Shown here: piece by piece, positions 1 to 12,023 of the stretch
How positions within the stretch are numbered: the first letter of the stretch is position 1
Layout: the number at the start of each line of letters is the position of its first letter
DNA from: Intoshia linei
Taxonomy: Eukaryota; Orthonectida; Rhopaluridae
Direction of reading: 5' to 3'
DNA: 64,000 nucleotides
Assembly (NCBI GenBank): GCA_001642005.1
Contig: LWCA01000011.1
Location: forward strand, 27,475 to 91,474
Notes under the pieces: model-generated
What the model saw: the letters and a program-made list of their open reading frames with translations, nothing else
Database searches by the model: none
Told to the model about the DNA's origin: nothing
Translations under genes and position numbers: made by a program

Positions 1-1
1 A

Positions 2-73
2 TATGTTGAAGAAGAAATTAAAATTTCTTTGTCTCATATTCGACCTGAAATTAATAAAGTTGCCAACAAGTAA
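2..73 (+). CDS. 3' end of an unidentified gene (partial)
   Basis: An open frame enters from the left edge and runs 23 codons to a TAA at 71-73. The residues are charged and not low-complexity (contains VEEEIKISLSHIRPEINK). AATAAA follows at 91-96 and again at 101-106, the right distance for a poly(A) signal. I do not recognise the protein. The stretch is short enough to be chance. Confidence 0.3.
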   Translation, partial: YVEEEIKISLSHIRPEINKVANK

Positions 74-1608
74 AGGATATAAGTCATAAAAATAAATCTT
101 AATAAAAAATATTTACATTACTTATTGAAATAAGTTAATAAAAAAATTGAAAAATTCAAATTATAATTATCTTCCATTGGAAAAATATCAATTCTATTCA
201 AGTGACGCATACATTAATGGAATATTTAAATTAATTAATTAATTTTAATTTTTAAATATAAAAATAAAACAGATAATTACATTAAACTTAAAAATAATAA
301 AAATACAAGATATAAAAGTTACCGCATCAGATTTATATTTTAAATCGAGACCATTTTTAATGTATTTATCAGGTGATATTTTTTGTTTATCCACCTTTAA
401 AGCAATACTTGGTGAAAGCATTTGTAAAACTAAATTTTTGATAAAGTATAAAGTCGAATGTCAGACTGAAATACCTAAATCTTACGGCATTAATTAAATA
501 TTCAAAACTGCGTATCCTTTGTTCAAATTGTTTTTTAAATCCATAAATCATGCACTTTCTCAGTTGTATTTTATAATTGCTTTATTTATTAAAAGGTACT
601 ATACAACATTTAATTGTTCTTTTTTAATTATTTTTACATTATTGTTTAATTGTTCAGTTACAATTACAATTGTAATTAATCTAATACTTATTTTAGATTA
701 CTAAAAATAGCAAAATTTTAAATTATATTTTTCATTCAATATTATACACATAAATTTGAGATTATAGGCACATTTCACTTAATCAGCTGCAGCTTAACTA
801 AAAAATTTAAAAAAGAAATAAAGTAAAACATTTGCTGACTTTCTTTTGTTGAAAAATGTTTAGCGAAAACTTTTATGAATATATATTTTGTAATGTTGCG
901 TATACATTAAATGTTGTATATATGCAACGATTGTACCATCTTTCTCGGTTAATGAGGTGACAGTAGGAACCAATTAGTAAATGATATATAATTTTATAAA
1001 ACAAAACTAGCATGTAAGTTAAACAACAAATGTAAAATACAGATTAATGAAAATAAAATTGAAATGTAATTTAACTGTCTTATGTATTATTATATATTTT
1101 TTGTTTTGAAAGGCTGAGTGCGATTAAAATATTTGCGAATTGAAATACAATAAATATAAATTTATATTAAATTTGAAAATAGATAGTAGTGTGTATGGTT
1201 AATATGGTTTAATTAGTTCGACAAAATAATATAATCTTGTATCTTTAGAATATTTCAATAATTATTAATTATAATTGGTGTTGCCAGAATTCTACTATAA
1301 GTTTATTGTTAGGTATAGTAATGGATATACTTCGAAAGTTGCAAAAATTTTTGTATTCATCGTAACGATAACTAAATATTTTTAATACAGTCAATTCTGT
1401 TCAAAATGAACAATTTAAGTGTAAAAACGATTTAGTAATTTTAATTCAAGACGATAAAACAAATAATTAAATAATCTATGGATACAATCTATAGTGAACA
1501 TATGTTTACTACACAAATAATGAACATTTCTTTTTATCAACATAATTGTCAACATTTAGAATCATTCAAAGCATTTTAGCCTTTTCACTGTTTGTGTATT
1601 CTATACTC
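74..1608. other. AT-rich non-coding stretch
   Basis: Apart from the AATAAA copies noted for the partial gene on the left, I see no gene, RNA or clear repeat. The one open frame of about 60 codons (519-704) is low-complexity Phe/Ile/Leu and looks like chance. Confidence 0.4.
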
Positions 1609-1835
1609 TACAGTGCCCGACATAAGTATTAGGCACCCCAATTGTAATTAATTTAAACACTCCTGGTTCATGATTTAAGACATTTTCTTGTATCATATCT
1701 ACTGAATGATCAAGAAAAAATATTTAAAAACCCTAAAAAAGTCAAAACTATTAAAAAAATTTAATAATTAATGTAATATAAATATTTTTAATTAAAATTG
1801 CAAAATTCCGAGCGACATAAGTCTTAGGCACTTAT
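1609..1835 (+). mobile_element. Tc1/mariner-like terminus, with an internal second copy of the terminal motif
   Basis: After a TA dinucleotide, position 1611 starts CAGTGCCCGACATAAGTATT, followed by AGGCACC, a typical Tc1/mariner terminal repeat. At 1812-1833 a second copy appears in the same orientation (gCGACATAAGTcTTAGGCAC), as in elements with direct repeats inside their terminal repeats. No transposase frame and no opposite end were found. This is a relic or a short non-autonomous derivative. Confidence 0.5.
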
Positions 1836-2145
1836 AAAATAATACAATTAATTATGTTAATTAAATGAAAATATATTAGATAAATATTTACTACCAACAA
1901 GTTTTTTAAATTCTCAGCCTATTATTAATAGTAATTGTAAATTGATATCTTTTAGCGGTCATACAATATGCTAACGAAGAGCATGGACTGCCAAATGTAG
2001 CTATCGAAATCGAACAGTGACACAACTATTTGAAATTGTAGATGGTTGCAAACCGATTATAAAATTAAATTTAATAAATAATTTAAAAATTGACTTAAAT
2101 ATCGGATAAAGTAATTTTGACCCACATGCCGAGACTATTGTTTAA

Positions 2146-2985
2146 GTAGATGCTTCTAATGATGGAATCGGGGCTATTTTATTGCAAATAATTAATGGCC
2201 ATAAAACAACGATAGCTTTCTATTCTTCAAGATTATCTAAAACTGAGCGTAATTATTTAACTGGTGAGAAAGAATCTTTAGCCTGCGTAATGGGTATACG
2301 TAAATCGCACAATTATGTGTATGGACGCTCTATAATACTGAGAACGGACCATTTACCATTATTATATTTGTTGAAAAATTTAACTAACGGTCATGCAGCA
2401 GCTAGAATAAAAAGGTGGTCAATATTTTTGAGAGAGTTTATACAATAGAGCACGTTAAAGGTAAAAACAATGAAATTGCTGATTGTCTCTCTAGGCTACC
2501 CAGTGATGATGAAATTGAAAGAATTGATATTAAATATGTTCATCTTATTGCTAATCCACAGTATTTAAGCATGATTGAAATTATTGATGCTGTTATCTCC
2601 AATCTTGTATTAACCAAAATAAAAAAATTTGTTTCAGAAGGTTGGCCAGATAAAAAATTTTTATCAAGCAAAGAAAAAAAATTTTACCAAATAAATTCTG
2701 AATTGTGGATTAATGACAATATACTGATTAGAGGGTGACTCCTTAATTGTATTGCCTGATAAATTATACGAAAAATGTATTAGTCTCGCTCATACTTATG
2801 ATATGGGAAAAACAAAACAAAAAGGTTACTCAGAAGCAGTGGCGACTCTGGCTAATCGGGCTAAAATTTCTATGACAACCACAAATTTTTTTCAAATTAT
2901 ATTTGAAAATAATAAATATCAAAAAAAAAATTTACAAATAAGAAGTAATTATAAACTAAATCTGAAAATTATAAATAGAAAATGA
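2146..2985 (+). pseudogene. Decayed Ty3/gypsy LTR-retrotransposon pol fragment (RNase H to start of integrase)
   Basis: The frame from 2146 reads VDASNDGIGAILLQ, the start of a Ty3/gypsy RNase H. It continues with the catalytic Glu region (GEKESLA) and Asp region (RTDHLPLLYLL). The frame stops at 2448. The next part is in another frame (2415-2738) with the last RNase H motif (KGKNNEIADCLSRLP) and linker. A third frame (2752-2985) starts LPDKLYEKCISLAH, like the region before the integrase zinc-binding motif, and then degenerates. Reverse transcriptase upstream is gone (stop just before 2146), so at least two frameshifts and two truncations are present. No LTRs were recognised. An old, immobile copy. 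Confidence 0.8.
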
Positions 2986-3010
2986 AGATTCAAATTTTTT
3001 GTAACGATAT

Positions 3011-3240
3011 TTAAAATTGACATAACTAAGATATAAATAATTTCTCATAAAATTTTAGATGTAACCGCTATATAAATTTAATGTAAAGATTTATTACTAG
3101 TCAAATGAAAATTTTTCCGAGCTGAACAAGTTTAAAATTAACGTAGCTAAGATATAAATAATTTCTCAAAATTTTAGATGTAACCGCTATAAAAATTTAA
3201 TCTATAGATTTATTACTAGTCAAATGAAAATCTGCCCGAG
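3011..3240. repeat. Two-copy tandem duplication, about 110 bp per unit
   Basis: Copy 1 is about 3011-3122 and copy 2 about 3132-3240. Both contain, in order, the words aagatataaataatttctca, attttagatgtaaccgctat, and gatttattactagtcaaatg. They differ by a few substitutions and small indels. It lies right after the gypsy relic and may be part of an element. Confidence 0.85.
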
Positions 3241-5290
3241 TTATGTGTATTTATATTGATTTAATTTAAACATTTATGCAAATATTTCGCTTACAAGTGA
3301 TTGTCAAGTGAATAATCTTTTTTGAATTTCAGACTGAATATATAATTGTGTTCATATTTACAAATTAAAAATTAATTTAACAATTATTAAGAAATTTAAC
3401 ACTCGAAAATATTAAATATTTTATTTTTTTTAATATTTTGATAATTGTTTAATTGGGGTTTTCACCCGCAAGGACTCAAATTTGGAAACTGAAAAATAGA
3501 AAATTTTCATTCATTGAGAATTTATAAAAAGTGACAATTTAACTGGCGTTGTTATTTGTGTTGATAATATGCAGGTCAGATTGGAACGAAATTTACATGA
3601 AATTGAAATTAGAAATGCAAAAAACAATTAATAAAGTCTGAAATAACTGACATAATTTTAAGTTAACGATTTACTGAAAGTAAAAACTCAATTGGTATGG
3701 GTTCTTTAAATGTAATAGCAAATTAAGGTATAATAAAAATTAAATGGATAAGAGGAAGATAGAGAGGGAAGTAGGAGAGGAAAGAGGCATTTTATTTTAT
3801 TCAAAACATTCAATTTGGTATACGCAAATCATTAATATTTTAATTTAATTATAATTATTAATTTACATATACATTGTTAATATAAATTATGTTAATTTAC
3901 TAGCATTATTGCATCATCAAGGCATGAAAATTTATAATTTATATTTTATACACATAAATAAGATTGATTAGTTTATTTCATTTCGGTAAGCAAAAAAGAT
4001 ATTAGTAGGATGAAATTGGAATATAATATATTTTTCTATTAATAATATACATAATAATATATCATACAGTTTTATTGAGGGACAGAGTGACTATTCTTAT
4101 TCTTGGCACGATGGTAGAAAAGAAATCCTTAAAAACATAAGATGAAATTTAAATGGAAAGTAAATTATGTGGTTGGATATTGACGTTTGTACTATGGTAA
4201 AAATGGAATTATTTCCAGTTGCACCAGTCCATATCTAATGTTCCACAAACCAGGATATGAAATACATGTAGTTATCATTTCCATATTTCTCAATTAACCT
4301 ACATCTCACAGAAAACTCGTGTATATATTTATAGGGCGTTGTATCGATATAATCTTATTGTAATTGGAAGGTATTTATCAATGTTAAATTATTTTAAATG
4401 TATGATCGAAGATTAAATGAATGAAGATTTAAGAATAAGTTAAAATTTAAGCAAAAATAATATACAATCTATATTCAAAAGTAAAGATACAAATTTGAAT
4501 ATACATTTGTAAATTTGTATTATTTAGTTACATGTATTTAAATTTAATAATGATTATTGACTCCAAATAATATATTAAATTTTTTCTGGATCTAAATTAG
4601 AAAATTTCTGTAAACAAAAATATCTACAGACAAAATGGATTTGATTCATAAATTTTGTTTGAACAACATTTTTATCAATAGGCACAATTTAGTTTGAATT
4701 CTTGAAAATTGAAAAAATTACTATAAATATATCAGGTACATGAATCAGGGTGGACAACACCCATTAACCCCTAAAAAAATATTTTTATATAAATTAGATT
4801 TCATAGAAAATCAAAATTTTCCTTGTCCCCATGATACAATTGTACTATATATTCTCAATATTTTTCTGAACTCCAGGGTTTTCCATAGACCAATTTCATC
4901 GACTCCTGATTTATATATTTAATTCCAATAATATAATGCATGTATATATAACCTTCAGTTTTTTTGAAGGATATACGAGCTTAAGTACATTATCCACTTT
5001 CTGTAAAATTTTAAAAATAAATCTAATAATAGAAAAGCGCTATTCGTTGAAGATACAGAACGACTATGAATAATATTTAGAAATGTGCAAATGTAAATTG
5101 GAATAATATGATAAATTTACCAAATTCAGTATAAAGCCAAGTGAAGGGAAATTTTTCGCACATCACAATTTAAGAAATTCCGAAAAAACAAATTAAAGTA
5201 CATATATTATTGTTAGGGATTATATCTGATAAACTAAAATATTTTTCTTTCTCGAAAATTTAGTCGGAATTTATAATCCACTTTATAATT
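3241..5290. other. Intergenic, no gene recognised
   Basis: AT-rich sequence with no convincing exon. A purine-rich run lies at 3746-3787. The open frame at 4740-4922 has no features of a protein. Nothing else identified. Confidence 0.4.
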
Positions 5291-6632
5291 TGACTAGGTT
5301 GACTGTTATGTACTACGTACAAACAGCACCTAGCTCTGCCGAGGGCACATTTTTATTATACCAAAAAAATAAATTCACGTTGAAAATCTAACTTAAAAAT
5401 CCACTATTCACTATTATCAATTCCCAGGTTCCCAAATTTGTTTCAGGTGGAACCATCATATCATTACTTTTTATTTTAAAGTGAATTATTCCATCTTAAT
5501 TTTTTGTTGGTTAACATTTCAAAATAAAGTAAAAACAGTCCAATTCTATAAATTGTCATAAATAGCATAAATTGAAAAAAAAATAAAATTATAAAAACCT
5601 ATTTTGTCATTTTCAATGTGATAAATCATATATCACTGATGACATATATTCAGTACCAATTTTCTAAATACTTAAAAATACCAATTATGTATCAATAATT
5701 AACGGAATCTTCACTTTATAAATATATTTTAAACGAATTTACCAAATATTACAAAGGATTGTAATAAATATAAAAATGATACTAACAAAGTTGTATTACT
5801 TTTAGTAGTCGTTGTTGTAGTTTTTATTTAAATTTTATTACAAATGTTTTGAAAATGAGAATTTGAAATTTCAAAATTGCGAAGGATTAAATTATATAGA
5901 TTTTCACCCATATTTCTTTATTGGAAATGTGTAGACGTTCAATTTACACTTTTTTATTATTTGTAGGATCAATATTTACATTTTTAATTTTTATCGAAAT
6001 ATTTGAAAAATGTTGGTTAATAATATATTAAAAATTATTTTTCACCGGGAATGCGTAGATTTCTGGGGGTTGAACTTTTGTATTTATATCAACTGGAATA
6101 AGCTCTACGAGAATAATTTTTTTTTTAATTTTCGGACAGTTAATTATTTCACATTTTTTGTTTTAATAAAATATTTCGGAAAAAATGTATATGAATACTA
6201 AAATACTTTTTTGACCGTAAAGTCGTCACTTATTCGGATTAAAAATTTTTGTGTGTGTTAACAGGATACAACTGTACCACCTGTAAATTTGTTGAAATTC
6301 TAGGGCTGTTTTCAAAAAAAAGGAAGGGTCATTTGGGGTTTTGACCTTGAAGATATCATTTTTTTAAATTTATGATAATGTTTATGATTTTAAAATCCGT
6401 ATCAGCGTATATATTTTTTTAAATTCTCCAACTCGTTTGATTTTCAAAAAGAGGATAATTGGGGTTTTTGACCCGTAAGATGTATGTTTGGGAGGTTGAA
6501 ATTTATCTTATTATTACCCGAAAAACACTGTAATTGAAATGTGGAGTTTATAAAATTCTAAGACTGGTAGTTATTGAATTAAAGAGGAACACACACAAAA
6601 ACAAATATTGCATAGGATATTATATAAGTAAG
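5291..6632 (+). repeat. Dispersed repeat R1, longest copy
   Basis: Start defined by similarity to the copy at 13391: both begin near ctag(a/g)ttgac and share a near-palindrome gtac(t)acgtacaaac followed by tagctctgccgagg or tagctttgctgagg. The body contains blocks repeated elsewhere in the window on both strands: tattcggatt, gttttgacc(t/g)tgaaga, ccgtatcagcgtatat, and gacccgtaagat near the 3' end. It ends near attatataagtaag. No transposase or polymerase frame is visible. It is probably a non-autonomous element; its class is unknown. Other copies: 9096-9660 (-), 13391-14750 (+), 30378-31010 (-), 39345-39773 (+), 39786-40130 (-). Confidence 0.7.
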
Positions 6633-6968
6633 AAATCCTTACTAAGGATAGATCAAAAGTATGGATTTGTGGTTTGTACAAAAACTAAAATTTAGGATTA
6701 TTGACTCATACTTTTTTCTAATTTTGAATAAATTATAACTAATTATATAAATGGAATCAAACCAATTATTAAATCAAATATACCACTATTGGGTCTTAGC
6801 AATTAAAAACGAATGCACCCTTTGAAAGTGACATTTAATTATTTTAGACTCTGATTACATTAGAAATCGTAATTTAAATTTCTCCAAAGTGGATTTTGAA
6901 GTACAATTTCTACTTTAACATGAATTACTTTGGGTAATGTAAACTATAATATTTTGTAGTTAAAATAT

Positions 6969-8260
6969 TTATTTATTTTCATGTTTCATATGAGCAAAGG
7001 TGGTAAAAAGCGCAGTAATAATTAGCCATATTGAATTAATATTGAATACTGTACTGTACGAACCGCTATTGTCTCGGATAGTTCCAGAGATGATAGGTCC
7101 AATGATAATTGGGATAGACATTACGGTCATAGCAAAACTCATACCACTGGAAGCTTTTTTAGGACCCAATAAATCTCTACAAATGGGCATAATAAATGAA
7201 CTAAGTATTCCTAGAGCCACTCCTAATATTGTTGAAAGGATCATCATATAATATTTATATTGTATTAATATGGGTATAAATAGCAAACAAATGCCGCCAA
7301 TCATCGAAGCAAATTGGTGAATGATAACTCTATTAAAACCTTTGTAATCAGAAATTTTCCCAAACACTAAACGGCCAATAATAGAACCTAAACCTAGAGC
7401 TGACACCAATATATCTCCTTTATAAGTTGTGTGGCTTTCCACAGTATATCTAACCTAAATTGAACTGTGAATGGATATTATTAATACTTACTAAATACAG
7501 GTAAGTCGTTCCATATCCAATGCGTAAACTCAAGTAGCCGATAACATACATTTTGTATTGATAAACATTAAGAACGTCTAATAATTTAAATTTTTCACTT
7601 GTCGATGATGGGCATAGTTTTGTATTTAGTTTTTCGATTAAATTAATCTTTTTATTTGGAGTTTGACGTAAGACTGGCAGGCATGCATATATTAGAAGAT
7701 AAGCGCAAGCCTGGAATCCAAAAAGATAAGAGAGTCCAAGATTGTTGATTATTGGACGAATTACGTGCGGTAATATGATTGTGAATATAGCAGTGCCACT
7801 AGCAACAATACCATTGATTGTACCAATATTTTTTTCGAAATGACAAAGCAAGATATTCATCACTGGTACATAAATTAGAGAATTTCCTAGACCCACAATT
7901 AATCCTACGCACACATACAAGACAATAATAGAATTTGGAAATAACGCGGTTACCACTAGACCCACTGTGCATAGAGTTGTGCCAATGAGTGCAGTTTTGA
8001 CTCTTCCAATCCTTTGCATTACCATATTTGCTAAAATACTGGTCATGAAAAATATTCCATTTGGTAAAGCTCCCACAATAGCTACAATGTATTTATATAT
8101 AATACGTTTATAAAAGGATACAATTTTTCAAGGACGATTTAGACCCAATATCTTTACCCACTAAGTTGTCGTATATTATGCCGAACGTATTGATCATTCC
8201 ATATATCAAACCATTGCACCAACAAGACAATGATACGGCAAAAAGTTTTGTCAAATTCAT
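6969..8260 (-). CDS. Monocarboxylate-transporter-like MFS permease (SLC16 type)
   Basis: Three exons (8260-8122, 8081-7492, 7454-6969) with introns of 40 and 37 bp join in frame to 404 aa. The protein is almost all hydrophobic helices, consistent with 12 membrane segments of the major facilitator superfamily. The N-terminal half shows MINTFGIIYDNL and SIVGALPNGIFFM, matching the first helices of SLC16 carriers. A charged loop separates the halves. The second half has the loop motif GRLVFGKISDYKG. The likely role is proton-coupled transport of a small carboxylate or related solute across a membrane; the substrate cannot be read from sequence. The second intron uses the later of two AGs, because the first gives an immediate stop. 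AATAAA overlaps the stop codon. The first ATG in frame was chosen. Confidence 0.85.
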
Positions 8261-8840
8261 GAATTCAGTAGATATTTAATTATGGTTTGTCTTTATAAAG
8301 CAATACAAATAATTGATAATATACATTATATATTGTTTACATTTATACTTCAACTTGAATTTATAAATTAATTAATAATAATACATTTTTACTTGTATCA
8401 CATTGGCAAGCCCGTTGAGCCATCTAGGGCCCGAGTCCAAAATGATAAACCCTATAGACAAGTTGTAATACATAAAATCTATAACAATACTACAATAATA
8501 ATTATAATCAAATCCCATATTCTGAATAACACTAAAAATTTTTTTCCTAAAACTATAGTTTTAAAAGTAAAAGTTTTTCGTATTACATGTATAATATTTA
8601 ACATGGAAATATATCCAATTCTCTAAAATTTCAATTTATTTCCAAGTCAAATAAAGGGAGCTATAAGGTAAACAAATTTAAAATTGTTGTTATGAAAAAA
8701 CTTGTAAAATTTATTAACAAAATGAAATTAATCGTTGTCAATATCACATACATTACATGTATTACAGTCTAAGTTTTTATTAACGCAATTTTCTCATAGT
8801 AACACTTTTATTAACGGAATATAATTTTTTTAATAAAAAT

Positions 8841-9877
8841 ATTAAATAGTCATATTTCTTGTTACTGTGAGTTTTTGAATAATATATGACAAAGTAATAT
8901 ACATAAAACATTATCAAGGGGTTTACATCAGTTTTTTTGGGCCTTTCTCGTTTCTTAGAAATTATATTTTAAGTGTTCAAACAAAGATTTAAATGTCAAA
9001 TTACCTGTGAAGAACTCTGTGTTGCAAAAAAGTTACGAAACCACTGGATGACATCCTTGAATTTTACAGTGGTTTATCAGTGATTAATTAATACTTTACT
9101 TATATAAAAACGAATGTATGTGTTTTTTTGTGTTTGTGTCCAACCATTTATTAAAAAAATTCACAGTCGTTGGATTTAAAAAACCAAATTTCTAATACTT
9201 TTTTCCCAGAACCAGGTTTTATTCATTTTAGTCCTTCAGGGTAAAAAACCCAATTTTTCCTTTTTGTTTAAAAAAAATCATCCCAAAATCAAGCCTAAAA
9301 TTTAATAAAACATACATTCTGGGACGCGTTTTAAAATCATAAACATTATCATAAATGGAAACGTAAAAAAATAATTTTCACAATCAAAACCTCATATGAC
9401 CATCATTTTTTTTAAACAGTCCTAGAATTTAAAAAAATTTCAATATTTATTTAACAATACAACAATATTTATTTTTTTTATTTCGAAACTATTTTATTAA
9501 CACAATTGTAAAACAAAAAATTTGAAATAATTAATGGCCCTTCAATTAAAAAAAAAAGAGATTATTCTGATATAGCTCATCTATCATGGGTGGAAATCTA
9601 TATAATTGATTCTTTCAGGTTTTTTTCATGGCTACGCAATTTTTTATTCTCAAATTTATATTTTCAAAACATTTTGTTTAAAATTTAAATTAAAACTACC
9701 GCAACGAATTACTAAAAGTAATGCAACTTTGTTATTATCATTTTTATATTTATTACAATGCTTTGCAATATTGATAAAATTCATCTGAAATTTTATTAAA
9801 TGAAAACCATTAAATATCATATTTCTTGTTATTATGAATTTTTGAATAATACATGACGAAGTAATATACACAAAACA
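8841..9877. repeat. Pair of 70-bp direct repeats flanking an R1 copy
   Basis: 8841-8910 and 9809-9877 are close copies of the same about 70 bp (both contain catatttcttgtta, tttttgaataata, atgac(a/g)aagtaatataca). Between them lies the minus-strand R1 copy at 9096-9660. The tRNA gene starts 14 bp after the second copy. Either they are part of an element's ends or a local duplication. Confidence 0.7.
9096..9660 (-). repeat. Dispersed repeat R1, degenerate copy
   Basis: Reads as R1 on the minus strand: begins acttatataaaaacgaatgt, and contains tttaaaatcataaacattat, cagtcctagaattt, and gattattctgatatagctca in the same order as the better copy at 30378-31010. No coding potential. Confidence 0.65.
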
Positions 9878-9890
9878 TGTTACTTTTCAA

Positions 9891-9961
9891 GCATTAGTGG
9901 TTCAGTGGTAGAATTACTCATTGCCATTCAGTAATTCCTGGTTCGATTCCCGGTTAATGCA
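9891..9961 (+). tRNA. tRNA-Gly (anticodon GCC), possibly degenerate
   Basis: 71 nt fold as a cloverleaf. The acceptor stem GCATTAG pairs with TTAATGC (one G-T pair). The A box is TGGTTCAGTGG and the B box GGTTCGATTCC, both intact. The anticodon loop is TTGCCAT, giving GCC. A run of seven T follows at 9962, a pol III terminator. Two stem mismatches stand out: C-C in the anticodon stem and T-C in the middle of the T stem. The tRNA-Gly identity is clear. Whether this copy works or is a pseudogene or SINE head is not settled; no SINE body is seen downstream. Confidence 0.78.
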
Positions 9962-10448
9962 TTTTTTTAATTGATTTTTTCATTTTGAATTTGGATCGAC
10001 TCTGCATGCTTATCAAGTTTTTAAACTCATGACCATTTATATTAATCGTGATCATAAACGTGACATTAAAATAGACCATAAAAATTAATCGCGCACCTTA
10101 TTCGATAAAAACGTTTAAAGTTACCTAATAATAATTCGTTATTTGCGACGTTATGGGACTCTAAAGAAACATGAAATATAAAACATTTATGAAAAAATGT
10201 TTTTTAAGTTTTTTATCATTACATTGTAGATTTAGTAAAATTGGAGTTTTTATTTTGGGGTTTTCGATTAAGAAGTTGTTTATCATAAGATTTGGTAACA
10301 ATGCGATTTTTCAAAAGAATGATATTAAGATGGGATAATATTTGTTGTAAAATGATGCATCGTTTCTCTTAATTAAAACATTTATATTTTTTAATACATG
10401 TATATATAATTTAATATTTGTTTTTCGTTTTAATTTAAACTACTAGAC

Positions 10449-10806
10449 CAGGGAAGTCAGACTCAATTTGCTTGGCGGGTCAAATGTGAAAAAAAATTAT
10501 TACGTGGACCGCACAAAAAAAATCTTTACTCAAAAAATTATGTTAAAACTAACAGATTTAATTAATTCTAACTTTAAACTTTAAAATCTAAAATTAATTC
10601 GGTTATTGTATATTATATTTAGGTATATTAAATTTTAATTTTACCCCGGTTTTTTGCGCAGTAATATAAAAAATATATATAATGTATAAAATTAAAAAAA
10701 TCTGTTAGGACACCACATGGAAATATTTGTTATAAATTATGGTGGGGCCTAGAAACTTCTTAAGGATAAAAGTGGGGCATGACACTTAAAAGGTTGGGAA
10801 ACACTG
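10449..10806. mobile_element. hAT-type MITE with 8-bp target duplication (7/8)
   Basis: The right end reads ggttgggaaacactg, the usual hAT terminus. The left end begins cagggaagtcagac. The flanks are tactagac (10441-10448) and aactagac (10807-10814), an 8-bp duplication with one mismatch, as hAT elements make. The interior is non-coding. The terminal repeats are only weakly matched, so the ends have diverged. Confidence 0.6.
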
Positions 10807-10814
10807 AACTAGAC

Positions 10815-12023
10815 TAAACTCTAGTCCAAGCCCGTGAATAGATAGCTAGGGATATAATGCATTGTAATTGCATTGCATACATAATTACACAATATAAAAT
10901 TCGGGGCAATAACTGATATACCATATTGTTTTAGTATTGAAAAAATTAGATTATAATTCCTTTTAGTTTTCCTTATATTTCAATATAATACAGGTGCTCT
11001 CAAGTTTTGTCGGGGTGTATTCTAGTTAAATTCTAGGTTTAAATACTACACGTATTAATAATTAAATTAAATTTAAAAAATTAAACTTTATACAACTACA
11101 AAATATTTCATTGATCCACTTGAAACAATTAATATATTATTGATATATAATTAAAAATTAACACCAGCTGATGAAAAAGATAAGAGTGTGTCATGAAATG
11201 GACGATTGCGTGCCGGAAAAAAACAGTAATACACATAAAATTAATATCGTTACGGTTAATAATGTTACTATACTTTATCAAGTTATTATTAAATTAATTA
11301 ATTAAATATTATTGATTATTTGAACTTTAATTGCAATTAATCGAGATTAAATGGTTTGTACTGAAAATAGATCAATTAAATAATTGTCATTATAATTAAA
11401 TTCATATCGTTAAAAACTAGTAGTTTTACATACATTTAATTGATATTATTTTTCGTTGATTGACATAAAATTGTTATAATCATATTAATCTATTGGGTAA
11501 TTTTTCCCTGTTCATATTTTCGATAGATTTGGCATTTAAAATTGCGATAATCACGGTTATTGAACTGTTATTATTTTAAAAAATAATGAAATTACTCAAA
11601 TGATTATTTTGGAGAAATACCCCTCATGGCTAATCATGCACAATAGGATTATTGGCAATTTAAGATGCTAATCTAAAAGGTGTTTTTTTGAAAGTTGATT
11701 CGTTTTCGTGAATTGAAATTATTTCATAATTTTTAGATTGACTAAAAAATATTTAATTGCAAACAAATTTGATTATAAATTGATTAATATTAATGTAAAT
11801 TGATTATTTTTATATGCAATTAAAGCATATAAATTGTGCTATTAAATTATTAATTCGTCAACTAGCAATTTGTATAGCTATAAATAAAACATTCTGCTAA
11901 TTGGATGACATGTAGTTTGTAGTAATATAACTATAATACATTCTAATTCTCAACTACATAAACCAATCACATTATTAGATTAAACATATTAACATAAATT
12001 TGTCATTATTATCATTTACATTT
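10815..12023. other. Intergenic region upstream of the Vsx-like gene
   Basis: AT-rich and rich in TAATTA/ATTA words (many between 11080 and 11850), the core that homeodomain proteins bind. At this base composition that may be chance. No gene or repeat recognised. Confidence 0.35.

Noticed and set aside
7450-7491. Transporter ending at the stop near 7450
   Set aside because: A 37-bp intron removes the stop and continues into the second six-helix half, which is required for an SLC16-type carrier.
8393-8626. 77-codon frame upstream of the transporter
   Set aside because: No ATG at the start, low complexity after the first 20 residues, no family match.
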